A DNA stretch of 64,000 bases from the NCBI RefSeq assembly GCF_035994185.1, contig NZ_CP108538.1, positions 3,720,001 to 3,784,000 on the forward strand. The letters are read 5' to 3'. Below, one piece after another: positions 32,785 to 41,907 of the stretch; within the stretch, counting starts at the first letter, position 1; each line of letters opens with the position of its first letter. This stretch comes from Streptomyces sp. NBC_01217 (GTDB taxonomy: Bacteria > Actinomycetota > Actinomycetes > Streptomycetales > Streptomycetaceae). Under the pieces are notes generated by a model, which worked only from the letters and a program-made list of their open reading frames with translations, was not told the origin of the DNA and searched no databases. The translations under genes and the position numbers were made by a program.

Positions 32785-33567
32785 TCAGCCGAACTGCACC
32801 GAACGCTTCGCGAGCCCCATCCAGAACCCGTCGATGACACTGCGCCCCCGGTCCAGTTCGTTCTCCGAGGCGCCGAGCGTCACGAAGAGCGGCGCGAAGT
32901 GCTCGGTGCGCGGGTGGGCCAGCCGGCCCGCCGGGGACTTGTGCTCGAAGTCGAGCAGGGCGTCGATGTCCTGCGCCCGCAGCGCCCGGTTCCCCCAGTC
33001 GTCGAACTCCGCCGACCAGCCGGGCGTGCCGCCGCCCGCATGCCGCAGGGCGGCCAGGTTGTGGGTGAAGAAGCCGCTGCCGACGATCAGGACGCCCTCG
33101 TCGCGCAGCGGTGCGAGCCTGCGTCCGATGTCCATCAGCTTCTGCGGGTCCAGCGTGGGCATGGAGATCTGGAGTACGGGGATGTCGGCGCCGGGGAACA
33201 TCTCCACCAGCGGGACGTACGCCCCGTGGTCGAGCCCGCGGTCCGGGATGTCCTGGACCGGTGTACCGGCGCCGCGCAGCAGCTTGCGTACGTTCTCCGC
33301 CAGCGCGGGCGCGCCCGGGGCGGCGTACTGCACCTGGTAGTAGTGCTCCGGGAAACCCCAGAAGTCGTAGACGAGCGGGACCGCCTGCGTGGCGCCGAGG
33401 GCGAGCGGGGCCTCCTCCCAGTGGGCGGAGACCATCAGGATCGCGCGGGGGCGGGGCAACTGGGCGGACCAGGCGGCCAGTTCGCCGGGCCAGACCGGGT
33501 CGTCCGCCAGCGGCGGTGCGCCGTGGGAGAGATAGAGGGCGGGCATGCGCTCCGCGGTGACTGTCAT
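32785..33567 (-). CDS. LigB-type class III extradiol dioxygenase (DODA/YgiD family)
   Basis: A 260-residue member of the 4,5-DOPA dioxygenase extradiol family. Metal-binding His are placed in LYLSHGAPP, LMVSAHWEE, LDHGAYVPL and FFTHNLAAL. ATG 33567 has GGGGAG five bases upstream and is preferred over ATG 33579. It is divergent from a MarR regulator over an AT-rich region with inverted repeats, so the pair probably forms a ligand-induced unit for a phenolic or catecholic compound. Confidence 0.9.
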   Translation of the reverse strand: MTVTAERMPALYLSHGAPPLADDPVWPGELAAWSAQLPRPRAILMVSAHWEEAPLALGATQAVPLVYDFWGFPEHYYQVQYAAPGAPALAENVRKLLRGAGTPVQDIPDRGLDHGAYVPLVEMFPGADIPVLQISMPTLDPQKLMDIGRRLAPLRDEGVLIVGSGFFTHNLAALRHAGGGTPGWSAEFDDWGNRALRAQDIDALLDFEHKSPAGRLAHPRTEHFAPLFVTLGASENELDRGRSVIDGFWMGLAKRSVQFG

Positions 33568-33635
33568 GACACTCCCCATCCGCTGCTGATCGAGGTAAGT
33601 CTTCTCTTTGAGTCTTTGAGCTTTGAGTCTTCGAG

Positions 33636-33657
33636 AAAGAAGATTTCTTTAATCTTC
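33636..33657. promoter_or_regulatory. Overlapping AT-rich inverted repeats, candidate MarR operator
   Basis: AAAGAA-GAT-TTCTTT (33636-33650) overlaps GAAGATT-N5-AATCTTC (33639-33657). Three TTTGAGTC-like direct repeats precede them. The region 33580-33718 is far more AT-rich than the genome and lies between the dioxygenase and marR genes, the usual place for MarR autoregulation. Confidence 0.55.
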
Positions 33658-33727
33658 AAGCTTCTGCTACCGCAGACCTTAGCCCTGTCTAGTTAAACTT
33701 TCAAGAAAAGGTCGTACAGTGGAGTAC

Positions 33728-34231
33728 ATGACCACGGCACCACCCGGCGAGCCCCGCTGGCTCTCCGACGAAGAGCAGGGCGTCTGGAGTGCGTATCTCC
33801 ACGCCACCACGCTCATGGAGGACCACCTCGACCGCCAGTTGCAGCGCGATGCCGGGATGCCGCACATCTACTACGGACTGCTCGTCCAGCTCTCCCGGGC
33901 GCCGCGCCGCCAGAAGCGGATGACCGAGCTCGCCAAGGACGCCAAGATCACCCGCTCCCGGCTCTCGCACGCCGTCGCGCGGCTGGAGAAGAACGGCTGG
34001 GTGCGCCGCGAGGACTGCCCGTCCGACAAGCGCGGCCAGAACGCGGTCCTCACCGACGAGGGCTACGAGATGCTCCGCCGGTCCGCGCCGGGTCATGTCA
34101 GCGCCGTACGCCAGGCGATGTTCGACCGGCTCACACCCGAGCAGGTGCGCTCGCTCGGCGAGATCATGCAGGCCGTCGCCACCGGACTGCAGCCGGAGGG
34201 CACGGACGCGGACCTGCCCTGGCTGCGCTGA
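33728..34231 (+). CDS. MarR family transcriptional regulator
   Basis: A 167-residue winged-helix repressor. The HTH is MTELAKDAKITRSRLSHAVA followed by RLEKNGWVRREDCPSDKRGQ, which covers the recognition helix and wing with the conserved D-x-R/K-x-G. Flanking helices form the dimer interface. ATG 33728 has GGAG three bases upstream; GTG 33719 is possible. The likely target is its own promoter and that of the divergent LigB-type dioxygenase. Confidence 0.92.
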   Translation: MTTAPPGEPRWLSDEEQGVWSAYLHATTLMEDHLDRQLQRDAGMPHIYYGLLVQLSRAPRRQKRMTELAKDAKITRSRLSHAVARLEKNGWVRREDCPSDKRGQNAVLTDEGYEMLRRSAPGHVSAVRQAMFDRLTPEQVRSLGEIMQAVATGLQPEGTDADLPWLR

Positions 34232-34259
34232 GCGACACGCCGCACTCCATATACCGAAA

Positions 34260-34302
34260 CGGCTCTGCCCCGGTTCCGTCGAACGGAACCGGGGCAGAGC
34301 CG
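34260..34302. terminator. Perfect 19-bp hairpin terminator between marR and MFS
   Basis: CGGCTCTGCCCCGGTTCCG and its exact complement CGGAACCGGGGCAGAGCCG flank a 5-base loop, between convergent marR and the MFS exporter gene. Confidence 0.9.
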
Positions 34303-34336
34303 CGTTCACTTCACTTCGCGCGTCGCGCGACCCACG

Positions 34337-35863
34337 TCAGTGAGCGACGACCGGGACCTTGAACTCCTCGGCACCGTCCGCGTCACCCGAACCGGAGGCT
34401 CCGGTGATGGTCGCGGAGGGGCGCCCGGCGTTGATGAAGGTCACCGCGATCGCGGAGGCCACCACCAGGATGCCGACGGCCCACCAGATGGCGCCGGTGA
34501 AGCCGTGCACCATCGACTGGAGCTTCAGCAGCTCCGGGTCGGAGGCGCCGAGTGCGGCGTGCGAGGTGGCGTACGCCGTCGCGGCGGAGGCGGCGATGGT
34601 GTTCAGCAGCGCTGTACCGATCGCGCCGCCCACCTGCTGCGAGGTGTTGACCATCGCGGAGGCGACACCCGAGTCCCTCGGCTCGACGCCGTGCGTGGCC
34701 AGCGACATGGCCGGCATGAACGCCGTACCCATGCCCAGCCCCAGCAGGAGCTGTGCGGGCAGGATGAGCGCGGTGTACGAGGAGTCGATCTCCAGCTGCG
34801 TCAGCAGCAGCATGCCGATGGCGGCGGCCAGGAAGCCGGGGCCCATGAGCCTGCGCGCCGGGACCCGGGTCATCAGCCGGGCACCGATCTGCGTCGAGCC
34901 GGTGATCATGCCCGCGATCATCGGGAGGAAGGCGAAGCCCGTCCTGATCGGCGAGTAGCCCCTCACGACCTGCAGGTAGTACGTCAGGAAGAGGAACAGC
35001 CCGAACATCGCGATGATGGCCAGACCCAGCGAGAGGTAGACACCACCGCGGTTGCGGTCCAGCACGACCCGCAGCGGCAGCAGCGGCGACTTGACCCGGG
35101 CCTCGGTCAGCACGAACGCCAGGAGCAGCACACCGGATGCGACGAACATGCCGATGGTCACCGCGTCCGACCAGCCGGAGGACTCGGCGCGGGTGAATCC
35201 GTACACCAGCGAGACCAGACCCAGCGCGGACAGGACGACGCCCGGGATGTCGAGCGACGAGCGGTTGCGGCTGCCGGACGGCTCACGGATCACGAAGTAC
35301 GCGCCCGCGGCCGCGACGATGGCGAACGGGATGTTGACGAAGAACGTCCAGCGCCAGTTCAGCGCCTGGGTGAGGAAGCCGCCGAGGATCAGGCCGACGG
35401 CGCCACCGCCACCGGCGATCGCACCGTAGATGCCGAACGCCTTGGCGCGCTCCTTGGCATCGGTGAACATCACGGCGAGCAGCGACAGGGCCGCCGGGGC
35501 GAGCAGCGCGCCGAAGACACCCTGGAGTGCCCGGGAGCCGAAGAGCATGCCCTGGTTCTGCGCCGCGCCACCGAGCGCGGAGGCCAGCGCGAAGCCGATC
35601 AGGCCGACGACGAAGGTCCGCTTGCGGCCCCAGAGGTCGGCGATCCGGCCGCCGAAGAGCAGCAGTCCGCCGAAGGCGAGGGCATAGGCCGTGATGACCC
35701 ACTGCTTGTTGGCGTCGGATATGCCCAGGGCCGTCTGGGCGTGCGGCAGCGCGATGTTCACGATCGTGGCGTCGAGCACGACCATCAGCTGCGCGAGGGC
35801 GATGAACGCCAGCGCTTTCCAGCGGCTGGGGTCCGGAAGTCGGATATCAGCTGTTTTTGACAT
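34337..35863 (-). CDS. MFS multidrug exporter, DHA2 family
   Basis: A 508-residue, 14-helix exporter. Motif D1 is MVVLDATIVNIALPHAQ, motif A GGRIADLWGRKRTFVVG and motif C GGGGAVGLILGGFLTQ. ATG 35863 has AGGTGGA seven bases upstream, better than GTG 35875. A TetR regulator gene lies 243 bases upstream on the same strand and probably controls it. The substrate is unknown. Confidence 0.92.
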   Translation of the reverse strand: MSKTADIRLPDPSRWKALAFIALAQLMVVLDATIVNIALPHAQTALGISDANKQWVITAYALAFGGLLLFGGRIADLWGRKRTFVVGLIGFALASALGGAAQNQGMLFGSRALQGVFGALLAPAALSLLAVMFTDAKERAKAFGIYGAIAGGGGAVGLILGGFLTQALNWRWTFFVNIPFAIVAAAGAYFVIREPSGSRNRSSLDIPGVVLSALGLVSLVYGFTRAESSGWSDAVTIGMFVASGVLLLAFVLTEARVKSPLLPLRVVLDRNRGGVYLSLGLAIIAMFGLFLFLTYYLQVVRGYSPIRTGFAFLPMIAGMITGSTQIGARLMTRVPARRLMGPGFLAAAIGMLLLTQLEIDSSYTALILPAQLLLGLGMGTAFMPAMSLATHGVEPRDSGVASAMVNTSQQVGGAIGTALLNTIAASAATAYATSHAALGASDPELLKLQSMVHGFTGAIWWAVGILVVASAIAVTFINAGRPSATITGASGSGDADGAEEFKVPVVAH

Positions 35864-35981
35864 GGATGTATCCACCTAAGGACGCGCGTGGGCGCGCGAA
35901 GTCATGAACCGGAAGGTCGGTGAACGGGCAGTCGGTCGACGACGGTCGGCGGGGCGACAGTCGGCAAAGGGAAACGCGGTG

Positions 35982-36036
35982 CGCAATGTGGTCTGCGATG
36001 CGGTCCGCGTCGTGGTGTGCGATGTGGTCTGCGATG
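35982..36036. repeat. Direct repeat between exporter and tetR
   Basis: GTGGTCTGCGATGC with similar flanks occurs at about 35982-36000 and again at 36018-36036, 36 bases apart. Shorter GTCGG repeats fill 35920-35975. No gene is supported in 35864-36106. Confidence 0.6.
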
Positions 36037-36106
36037 CAAGGAAAGGGATGGTCAAGGCGTGGCGGGCGCGCCCCCGGGCGCCTGGTTCAGGCGCCCGGCG
36101 CGGGAG

Positions 36107-36853
36107 TCATGGCCGTCGCCGCAGATCCTCCAGGGTCGCAGCCGTTCCGGGCAGTCGGGACCGGGCCGGAGCCTCCAGTCCGTCCAGGAACAGCTGTAGA
36201 TGGCGGTGGGTGAACCGGTCGATGGCCAGGCAGCCGGTGCCGGGCAGGGGCCGGGTGAGCTGGAAGAGGGCGACCATGACGTCACCGACGGCGATGTCGG
36301 TACGCAGGCGCCCCGCGGACATGGCGCGCGACACGAGCCCTTCGACGGCCTCTTCGAGGCGCCGGCGCTCGGCGAGCAGATCGGGATGGGACTTGTCGAA
36401 GCCGCCGGCCAGCATCGGGCACAGCGCACCGATCCGTTCGTCGGCCGCCGCGTGCACGAAGCGGCTGAGCGCGGCGAAGGGATCGGTTTCCCCGGCCGTC
36501 GCCTCTTCGGCGCGGTCGGTGGTGCGGGAGGTGACCGCGAGCACGACCTCGTGCGTCAGCGCGGCCCGGTCGGGGAAATTCCGGTAGAGCGTGGCATTGC
36601 CGACACCGGCACGGCGGGCCACCTCGTCGAGCGGCACATCCGGCCCGAACTCGACGAACATCTCGCGCGCCGCCGCCACGATCCGCTCCCGGTTGCGCAG
36701 TGCATCGGCCCGCGGACGGGTCGTCCTGGGCTGCGCGGCCGCGCTGGCGGTGCGGGTGACGGTATCCACGACGAGTGCCCCTGCCTTCCGACTCTTCCGG
36801 TCCTCGTCACGACGCTCTTCACTCTTCGCCGTGACGACGCTCTTCGTTCTCAT
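36107..36853 (-). CDS. TetR family transcriptional regulator
   Basis: A 248-residue regulator. After a basic N-terminal extension, the TetR HTH spans about residues 54-100 (ADALRNRERIVAAAREMFVE, then LDEVARRAGVGNATLYRNFP, the recognition helix). The C-terminal ligand domain is of the TetR_C type found beside exporters. ATG 36853 has GGGAAAG eight bases upstream. It is divergent from the secreted M6 protease gene and upstream of the DHA2 exporter gene on the same strand. Confidence 0.9.
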   Translation of the reverse strand: MRTKSVVTAKSEERRDEDRKSRKAGALVVDTVTRTASAAAQPRTTRPRADALRNRERIVAAAREMFVEFGPDVPLDEVARRAGVGNATLYRNFPDRAALTHEVVLAVTSRTTDRAEEATAGETDPFAALSRFVHAAADERIGALCPMLAGGFDKSHPDLLAERRRLEEAVEGLVSRAMSAGRLRTDIAVGDVMVALFQLTRPLPGTGCLAIDRFTHRHLQLFLDGLEAPARSRLPGTAATLEDLRRRP

Positions 36854-37087
36854 TGACGATACTTTCCCGTAACCGGGGACCGTCTCCCCGTTTCGGCGGG
36901 GACACAGGTTCAAACGGGGAAGGGATCCCCGGTTATTTCCCAGCACAATGTGACCTGAAGCACATCCCCGGAACGGGAAAACCAGCCGATCGGCGCACTC
37001 AACGAGCGGTGCCGCATCACCCGCCACAGGCTGATCCGCAGAGCGCAGTCAGGGCCGGCCGACTGCCGCGGACCCCGAGGCGCCTCT

Positions 37088-38365
37088 ATGCAGAAATCCC
37101 GCCGCCGGATACGCAAGCACCGCCACCCGGTCGCGCTCGTCTCCGCAACGGCCCTGGTCGTCACCACCATGGCCACGGCCAGCAGCAGTCTCCCGATACC
37201 CAGCCGGGCCTCGGCCGGCCCCACCGCCGAGGCCCGTTCGGCGGGCATCGCCCCGTGCCGGATACCGGCGGCCATGGGCGTACAGATGTCGGAGGGCATG
37301 CCGACACCGACGGGCTACGCCCGCTCCACGGGCAAGGTCCACGCCCTCAACCTGATGGTCGACTTCCCGGACGCACCGGGCACCGAGCCGGCGATGGACC
37401 GGTACGCCGAATTCTTCCCGCAGACCACGAACTGGTTCCGGACCGGTTCGTACGGACGGCTCACCTACATCCCCGACGCCCCCCTGAAGTCCTGGCTGCG
37501 GATGCCACTGCCGTTCTCGGAGTACGGGATAGACCGCGGATCGCCGTACGAACCGGGCTACCGCCACCTCGTCCAGGACATAGTCGCCACGGCCGACCCG
37601 AAGATCGACTTCGGCAGGTACGACCTGGTCAACATCCTGGTCACACCCAACGCCGGGCCCTCCGCCCTGGACACCGTCCTGTCCGTGACCTTCTCCGGCA
37701 ACGACGACGCCCTGCACGCGGACGGTGTCGCGCTCTCCAACATGTCCTTCATATACAGCCGCCAGGACGACGGCTCGGGGTCCTACCCGCAGACCGGCTA
37801 CCGCGTCCTGCCGCACGAGAACGGCCATGTCTTCGGCCTTCCCGACCTCTATACGACGGAGGGCGGCGGCTCGGTCGGGCACTGGGACATCATGTCCGAG
37901 GACTGGGGGGCCAACAACGACCTGCTGGGCTGGCACAAGTGGAAGCTCGGCTGGCTGGACAACAAGCAGATCAGCTGCGCCTCCGGGTCCGGCACCAGCG
38001 ACCACGTACTCGAACCGCTCTCCACCCGGGGCGGCACGAAGCTGGCGTTCGTACCGCTGAGCGGCGAGTCCGGCTACGCCGTGGAGGTACGGACCCAGGC
38101 GGGCAACGACCATGCGGTCTGCCGCCCCGGCGTGCTGATCTACAAGGTGAGCTCGGACGTCGACACCGGCCAGAAGCCGGTGTCCGTGGCCGACAGCACC
38201 AAGGACAGCAGCGGCTGCACCCGGCTGCCCAATGTGCATGCCCAGCTCTCCGACGCCACCTACCAGAAGGGCGGGACGTTCACCGACCGGACCAACGGGA
38301 TACGCATAACCGTGGTCGACAAGGACGACAAGGGGAACTACCACGTCCGGATCACTCGCCCCTGA
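37088..38365 (+). CDS. Secreted M6 family metalloprotease
   Basis: A 425-residue exported protease. A Sec-type signal begins with KSRRRIRKHRH and a hydrophobic core (PVALVSATALVVTTMATA), cleaved near residue 44. LMVDFPD opens the mature domain. The zinc site is His243-Glu-Asn-Gly-His in PHENGHVFGLPDLYT, with HWDIMSEDWG supplying the Met-turn, as in immune inhibitor A-type M6 enzymes. The family degrades host or environmental proteins. No PKD or binding domain follows. A hairpin terminator lies just after it. Confidence 0.92.
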   Translation: MQKSRRRIRKHRHPVALVSATALVVTTMATASSSLPIPSRASAGPTAEARSAGIAPCRIPAAMGVQMSEGMPTPTGYARSTGKVHALNLMVDFPDAPGTEPAMDRYAEFFPQTTNWFRTGSYGRLTYIPDAPLKSWLRMPLPFSEYGIDRGSPYEPGYRHLVQDIVATADPKIDFGRYDLVNILVTPNAGPSALDTVLSVTFSGNDDALHADGVALSNMSFIYSRQDDGSGSYPQTGYRVLPHENGHVFGLPDLYTTEGGGSVGHWDIMSEDWGANNDLLGWHKWKLGWLDNKQISCASGSGTSDHVLEPLSTRGGTKLAFVPLSGESGYAVEVRTQAGNDHAVCRPGVLIYKVSSDVDTGQKPVSVADSTKDSSGCTRLPNVHAQLSDATYQKGGTFTDRTNGIRITVVDKDDKGNYHVRITRP

Positions 38366-38384
38366 CCCGCTCCCCCTCCCCGCA

Positions 38385-38408
38385 GACCCTGCGGATCGCC
38401 GCAGGGTC
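38385..38408. terminator. Terminator between M6 protease and acyl-CoA ligase
   Basis: GACCCTGCGG and CCGCAGGGTC form a perfect 10-bp stem with a 4-base loop between two convergent genes. Confidence 0.85.
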
Positions 38409-38425
38409 CGTGGACGCCACCCGCG

Positions 38426-40168
38426 TCACGCGCCGCCGGCCGACTGCCGCACCTCGGCCTCGACAGGCCCGCGCAGCTCCCGCTTGAGGATCTTCCCGGT
38501 CGGATTCCGGGGCAGCGGTTCCTCGCGTACGAGCACATGGGCCGGGACCTTGAACGCGGCCAGGCTCCGCCCGACGTGCGCCCGCAGCTCCTCGGCCGTG
38601 ACGGTGGCACCGGCCCGCAGCCGGACGACGGCGGCGACCTCCTCGCCCAGGACCGGGTGCGCCACCCCCAGCACCGCCGCGTCCTCGACGTCCGGGTGGT
38701 CGTGCAGCGCCGCCTCGACCTCCACGCAGTACACGTTCTCCCCGCCGCGGATCACCATGTCCTTGATCCGGTCGACGACGCTGACCAGCCCCCCGTGCAC
38801 CACCGCGAGATCACCGGTCCGCAACCACCCGCGGGTGAACGCCCGAGCGGTCGCCGCCTCGTCGCGCCAGTAGCCGCGGACCAGGGACTGACCGCGCAGC
38901 CACAGCTCACCGACCTCGCCCTCGGGCAGCGCCTCGCCCGCGGGACCGGCGATCCGCACCTCGGTGGTGGGTGTCGGACGGCCGACGCTGCCGGGGTGCA
39001 GCCGGTATTCGGCGCCGAAGTTCGCCAGGACACCGCCGCTGGTCTCGGTCAGGCCGTAGCCGTTGCGGGGCTCGATGCGGTCGCCGTGGCGGGCGGTCAG
39101 CCGCGCGACGAGGTCGGGCGGGGCGGCGGCCCCGCCGGTGTTCAGCATCTGGAGGCTCTCCAGGCCGTCGCCCGCGTGCTCGGCCGCGGCGAGCAGCTGG
39201 AGCGCGGTCGCCGGGACGCCCGCGTAGTGCGTGACGCGGTGCTCACGGATCAGCCGGAGCGCCTCCTCGGCGTCCCACTTCCGCATCAGGACGAGGGTGC
39301 CGCCCGCCGCCATCGCCGCGTAGAAGCCGGTGAACGCGGCGACGTGGAAGAACGGGAACGTCAGCAGCGGCACCGGGGCGGGCCCCTGCCCGGGGATGAT
39401 CCCGCGCCCGAGCGCGGAGGCGGCCGCGTGGTACCGCGGGTTGAGCGCGGCGCCCGCCTGGGCGAGATGGGTGGCGACGGCCCCCTTGGGCCGGCCGGTG
39501 GTGCCGGAGGTGTAGATGATCGTCGCGTCGTCCTCGGGCCGGATCTCGGCCTCGGGGGGCGCGGCGAGCGGATCGGGCGCGGGCAGGTCCTCGTACCGCT
39601 CGACGCCGTCGGGCACCTCCCCCTCCTCGTGGAAGACGACCACGCGCGCCCCGTTCTTCGCCGCCCACCCGGCGATCCCGGGCAGCCGCTCGCCGTCCAC
39701 CAGGAGCACCCTGGGCCCGGAGTCGTCCAGCGCGTACGTGAACTCGTCCTCGGTCCACCAGGCGTTGAGCGGTACGGCGACCAGTCCGGCCAGCTGCGCG
39801 GCCCAGAAGGCGATCTGCCACTCCGGGTGGTTGCGCATCGCGACGACGGCCCGGTCGCCCCGGCGCAGCCCGTACGTCCCGGTCATCCGGCAGGCCAGCG
39901 CGGACGCGGCGGCGAAGAACTCGGCGTAGGAGTAGCTGCGCTCTTCCGCGATCAGGAACGGCCGGTCCCCGAAGGCCCAGGTGGCCTCCACGAACTCACG
40001 GAGTGTCCTGGGCCCGTCCGCGTACACGAGCGACCCGGCATGCGTCCCGTCCTCCGCCCGCACCACGGCGAACGGGGCTCCGGGACCGGTGAGCACGCCT
40101 TCGATACGGGCGGCGGCCTCCGCGGCGGCAGCTTCCTCGGCGGCGGGGGTCGGGTCGGTGTGCGGCAC
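38426..40168 (-). CDS. Acyl-CoA synthetase (AMP-binding, class I adenylate-forming)
   Basis: A 580-residue enzyme that activates a carboxylic acid with ATP and CoA. The P-loop is TIIYTSGTTGRPKGAVATH (A3), FPFFHVAAFTGFYAAM and NGYGLTETSGG are A4/A5, and GWLRTGDLAVV plus RIKDMVIRGGENVYCVEVE are A7/A8. PTGKILKREL (A10) holds the catalytic Lys. The N-terminal 45 residues are an Ala-rich extension. GTG 40168 has AGAGAGG six bases upstream. The best guess is a medium/long-chain fatty acid. An AAGCGCTT palindrome upstream resembles TetR/FadR-type sites. Confidence 0.9.
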   Translation of the reverse strand: MPHTDPTPAAEEAAAAEAAARIEGVLTGPGAPFAVVRAEDGTHAGSLVYADGPRTLREFVEATWAFGDRPFLIAEERSYSYAEFFAAASALACRMTGTYGLRRGDRAVVAMRNHPEWQIAFWAAQLAGLVAVPLNAWWTEDEFTYALDDSGPRVLLVDGERLPGIAGWAAKNGARVVVFHEEGEVPDGVERYEDLPAPDPLAAPPEAEIRPEDDATIIYTSGTTGRPKGAVATHLAQAGAALNPRYHAAASALGRGIIPGQGPAPVPLLTFPFFHVAAFTGFYAAMAAGGTLVLMRKWDAEEALRLIREHRVTHYAGVPATALQLLAAAEHAGDGLESLQMLNTGGAAAPPDLVARLTARHGDRIEPRNGYGLTETSGGVLANFGAEYRLHPGSVGRPTPTTEVRIAGPAGEALPEGEVGELWLRGQSLVRGYWRDEAATARAFTRGWLRTGDLAVVHGGLVSVVDRIKDMVIRGGENVYCVEVEAALHDHPDVEDAAVLGVAHPVLGEEVAAVVRLRAGATVTAEELRAHVGRSLAAFKVPAHVLVREEPLPRNPTGKILKRELRGPVEAEVRQSAGGA

Positions 40169-40181
40169 GAACGGCCTCTCT

Positions 40182-40189
40182 AAGCGCTT
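40182..40189. promoter_or_regulatory. AAGCGCTT palindrome upstream of the acyl-CoA synthetase
   Basis: AAGCGCTT lies 14 bases beyond the GTG start within AGCAAGCGCTTAGAG. TetR-type regulators of fatty-acid degradation in actinobacteria often bind AGCAAGCGCTTGCT-like sites, but only one half extends here. Confidence 0.35.
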
Positions 40190-40260
40190 GCTCAGGACGT
40201 TCGCGACGCTATGCCCGCACCCGCGCCCCGTCAAGACAGCCAACCGCGGTCGCCCTCTCC

Positions 40261-41655
40261 TCACCACCCGGTCCACACGAGGTGATTGACGAGCAGGGCG
40301 ACGACGGCCTGAGCTGCCAGCCAGCCGCGCCGGGTGCCGGTGGGCAGCAGCGCGGCGGCGGGCAGCAGCCAGAGGATGAAGGGCTGCCAGATGCGCTCGG
40401 TCTCCGCCTTGCTCATCCCGGACAGGTCGGCGACCAGGAGTGCCAGGAGCGCCGCCAGGGTGAGCAGGATCAGCCGTTGGGCCGGGCCCCCGGTACCGGT
40501 GCGCAGGGCACGTACGGCTCCGGGGGCTCCGGCCGCGGCACGGCGGAGTCCGGCGACCGTGGCGAGGCCCGCGGCGATCGTGGTGCAGGCGAGATTCGCC
40601 CAGACCCAGTAGGAGTACGGGCGCAGTCCGCCCGCCCCCTGGTAGTAGCGCTCGACCAACAGCCGGTAGCCCTCCCACCAGTTGTAGCCCGCCAGGGTGA
40701 AGGCGGCCGGGACGACCAGCGCTCCGAGGAGGACGAAGGGGAGCGGGCGGACGGTGCGGGTGAGCACGAGGACGGCCAGGAGCAGGACCGCGATCAGCGT
40801 CAGGCCGTAACTGAGGTAGCAGGTCAGGCCGTACAGCAGACCGGAGGCGAGTGCCGCGGTACAGGGGAGACGGACCGACCGGGTCGCGGCCACGGCGAGG
40901 AGTGCCACGGACCAGGCGGCGACGGCGGTGAAGTAGGCGTCGGCCGAGGTGCCCGTCCACACCGCGACCGGTGCGAGGACCAGGAACGGCGCGGCGCGGC
41001 GGGCCAGGCGCTCATCGGCCAGGGCGCGGAGCGCGATCAGTGCGGCGGGGACGGCGGAGGTGCCGGCCACGATGCACCAGACCCCGGCCCAGGCGCCGCC
41101 GCCGAGCCCGATGCGGTCGAGGAGGACGAAGGTGAGCGTGGCGCCCGGCGGGTGACCGGCGACATGGGCGGGCCAGTTGCCCGCAGGGCCGATCAGGATG
41201 TGGCCGTTGAAGCCGTGCAGGGCCGCGCCGATGTCGTGGAAGCGGTCGATGACCTGTAGGTATTCATGTTTGGTGGTGAGCCGTTCGGCGATGCCCCGTC
41301 CCCAGCCGTCGATCATCGCCAGTGAGAGGACCCAGGCGAGCGATGCCGCCCAGGCCGCCGGGAGCAGCGCCCGCCGGCGGATACGGTCGGCCAGCGGCGG
41401 CCCGTACGCGACGACGGCCGCCGCGACGGCCGCGGCGGCCGGGGTGCCGGGGCCGATGTGCGGGTACCAGGACGCCAGCAGGGGAGGCCAGTGGACGAAG
41501 AGGCTCTGGTCGGCGCTCTGGATCGCCCGGCCCACGACCACGGCGGCGGTGACGAGCAGGACGCCCGCGGCGGCGGCCGTCAGGTCCAGGCGGCGGCCGG
41601 TGCGGTCCTCGGTGTCGTCCCTGGTGGGATGTGCTGTGCGCTCCTCGGTCTTCAC
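40261..41655 (-). CDS. Polytopic membrane protein, GT-C glycosyltransferase-like
   Basis: A 464-residue integral membrane protein with about 11-12 TM helices. A large loop after the second and third helices contains GWGRGIAERLTTKHEYLQVI and an HDIGAALHGFNGHI stretch, then WPAHVAGHPPGATLTF. Acidic/His loops of this kind sit at the active site of GT-C transferases that use polyprenyl-linked sugars. No strict DD motif is seen, so the call rests on topology. GTG 41655 is the only good start. It is separated from the ligase gene by 92 bases. Confidence 0.65.
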   Translation of the reverse strand: MKTEERTAHPTRDDTEDRTGRRLDLTAAAAGVLLVTAAVVVGRAIQSADQSLFVHWPPLLASWYPHIGPGTPAAAAVAAAVVAYGPPLADRIRRRALLPAAWAASLAWVLSLAMIDGWGRGIAERLTTKHEYLQVIDRFHDIGAALHGFNGHILIGPAGNWPAHVAGHPPGATLTFVLLDRIGLGGGAWAGVWCIVAGTSAVPAALIALRALADERLARRAAPFLVLAPVAVWTGTSADAYFTAVAAWSVALLAVAATRSVRLPCTAALASGLLYGLTCYLSYGLTLIAVLLLAVLVLTRTVRPLPFVLLGALVVPAAFTLAGYNWWEGYRLLVERYYQGAGGLRPYSYWVWANLACTTIAAGLATVAGLRRAAAGAPGAVRALRTGTGGPAQRLILLTLAALLALLVADLSGMSKAETERIWQPFILWLLPAAALLPTGTRRGWLAAQAVVALLVNHLVWTGW

Positions 41656-41724
41656 GCACGCACGGTATGCGCAGAGGGGCCGTTGCGCGCGGTGCCACCG
41701 GGGCGCGTCACCGAACCGTCAGAT

Positions 41725-41824
41725 CTTGCTCCGGTCCTGCTCCGGACCCGCTCCCGTCCTGCTCCCGTCCTGCTCCCGTCCTGCTCCCGTCTTGCTCCTG
41801 TCCTTGCTCCTGTCCTTGCTCCGA
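41725..41824. repeat. 11-12-bp tandem repeats
   Basis: TGCTCCCGTCC-type units of 11 bases repeat about five times, then grade into TTGCTCCTGTCC units of 12 bases. The array lies in the 252-base gap upstream of the cytochrome-molybdenum fusion gene and may contain its promoter region. Confidence 0.85.
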
Positions 41825-41907
41825 CCAGCCGCTCCGGCGTGTGACGTCAGACTTTCGTCAGGAGTCGTACGCGCTCCGGCCGGGTGTCCCGGGCATAGCT
41901 TCGGGAC

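Noticed and set aside
36007..36106. Short plus-strand frames (about 60-95 codons) around the repeats between the exporter and tetR
   Set aside because: They consist of repeat translation (VVCDVVCDA) and Arg-rich text without a ribosome site.
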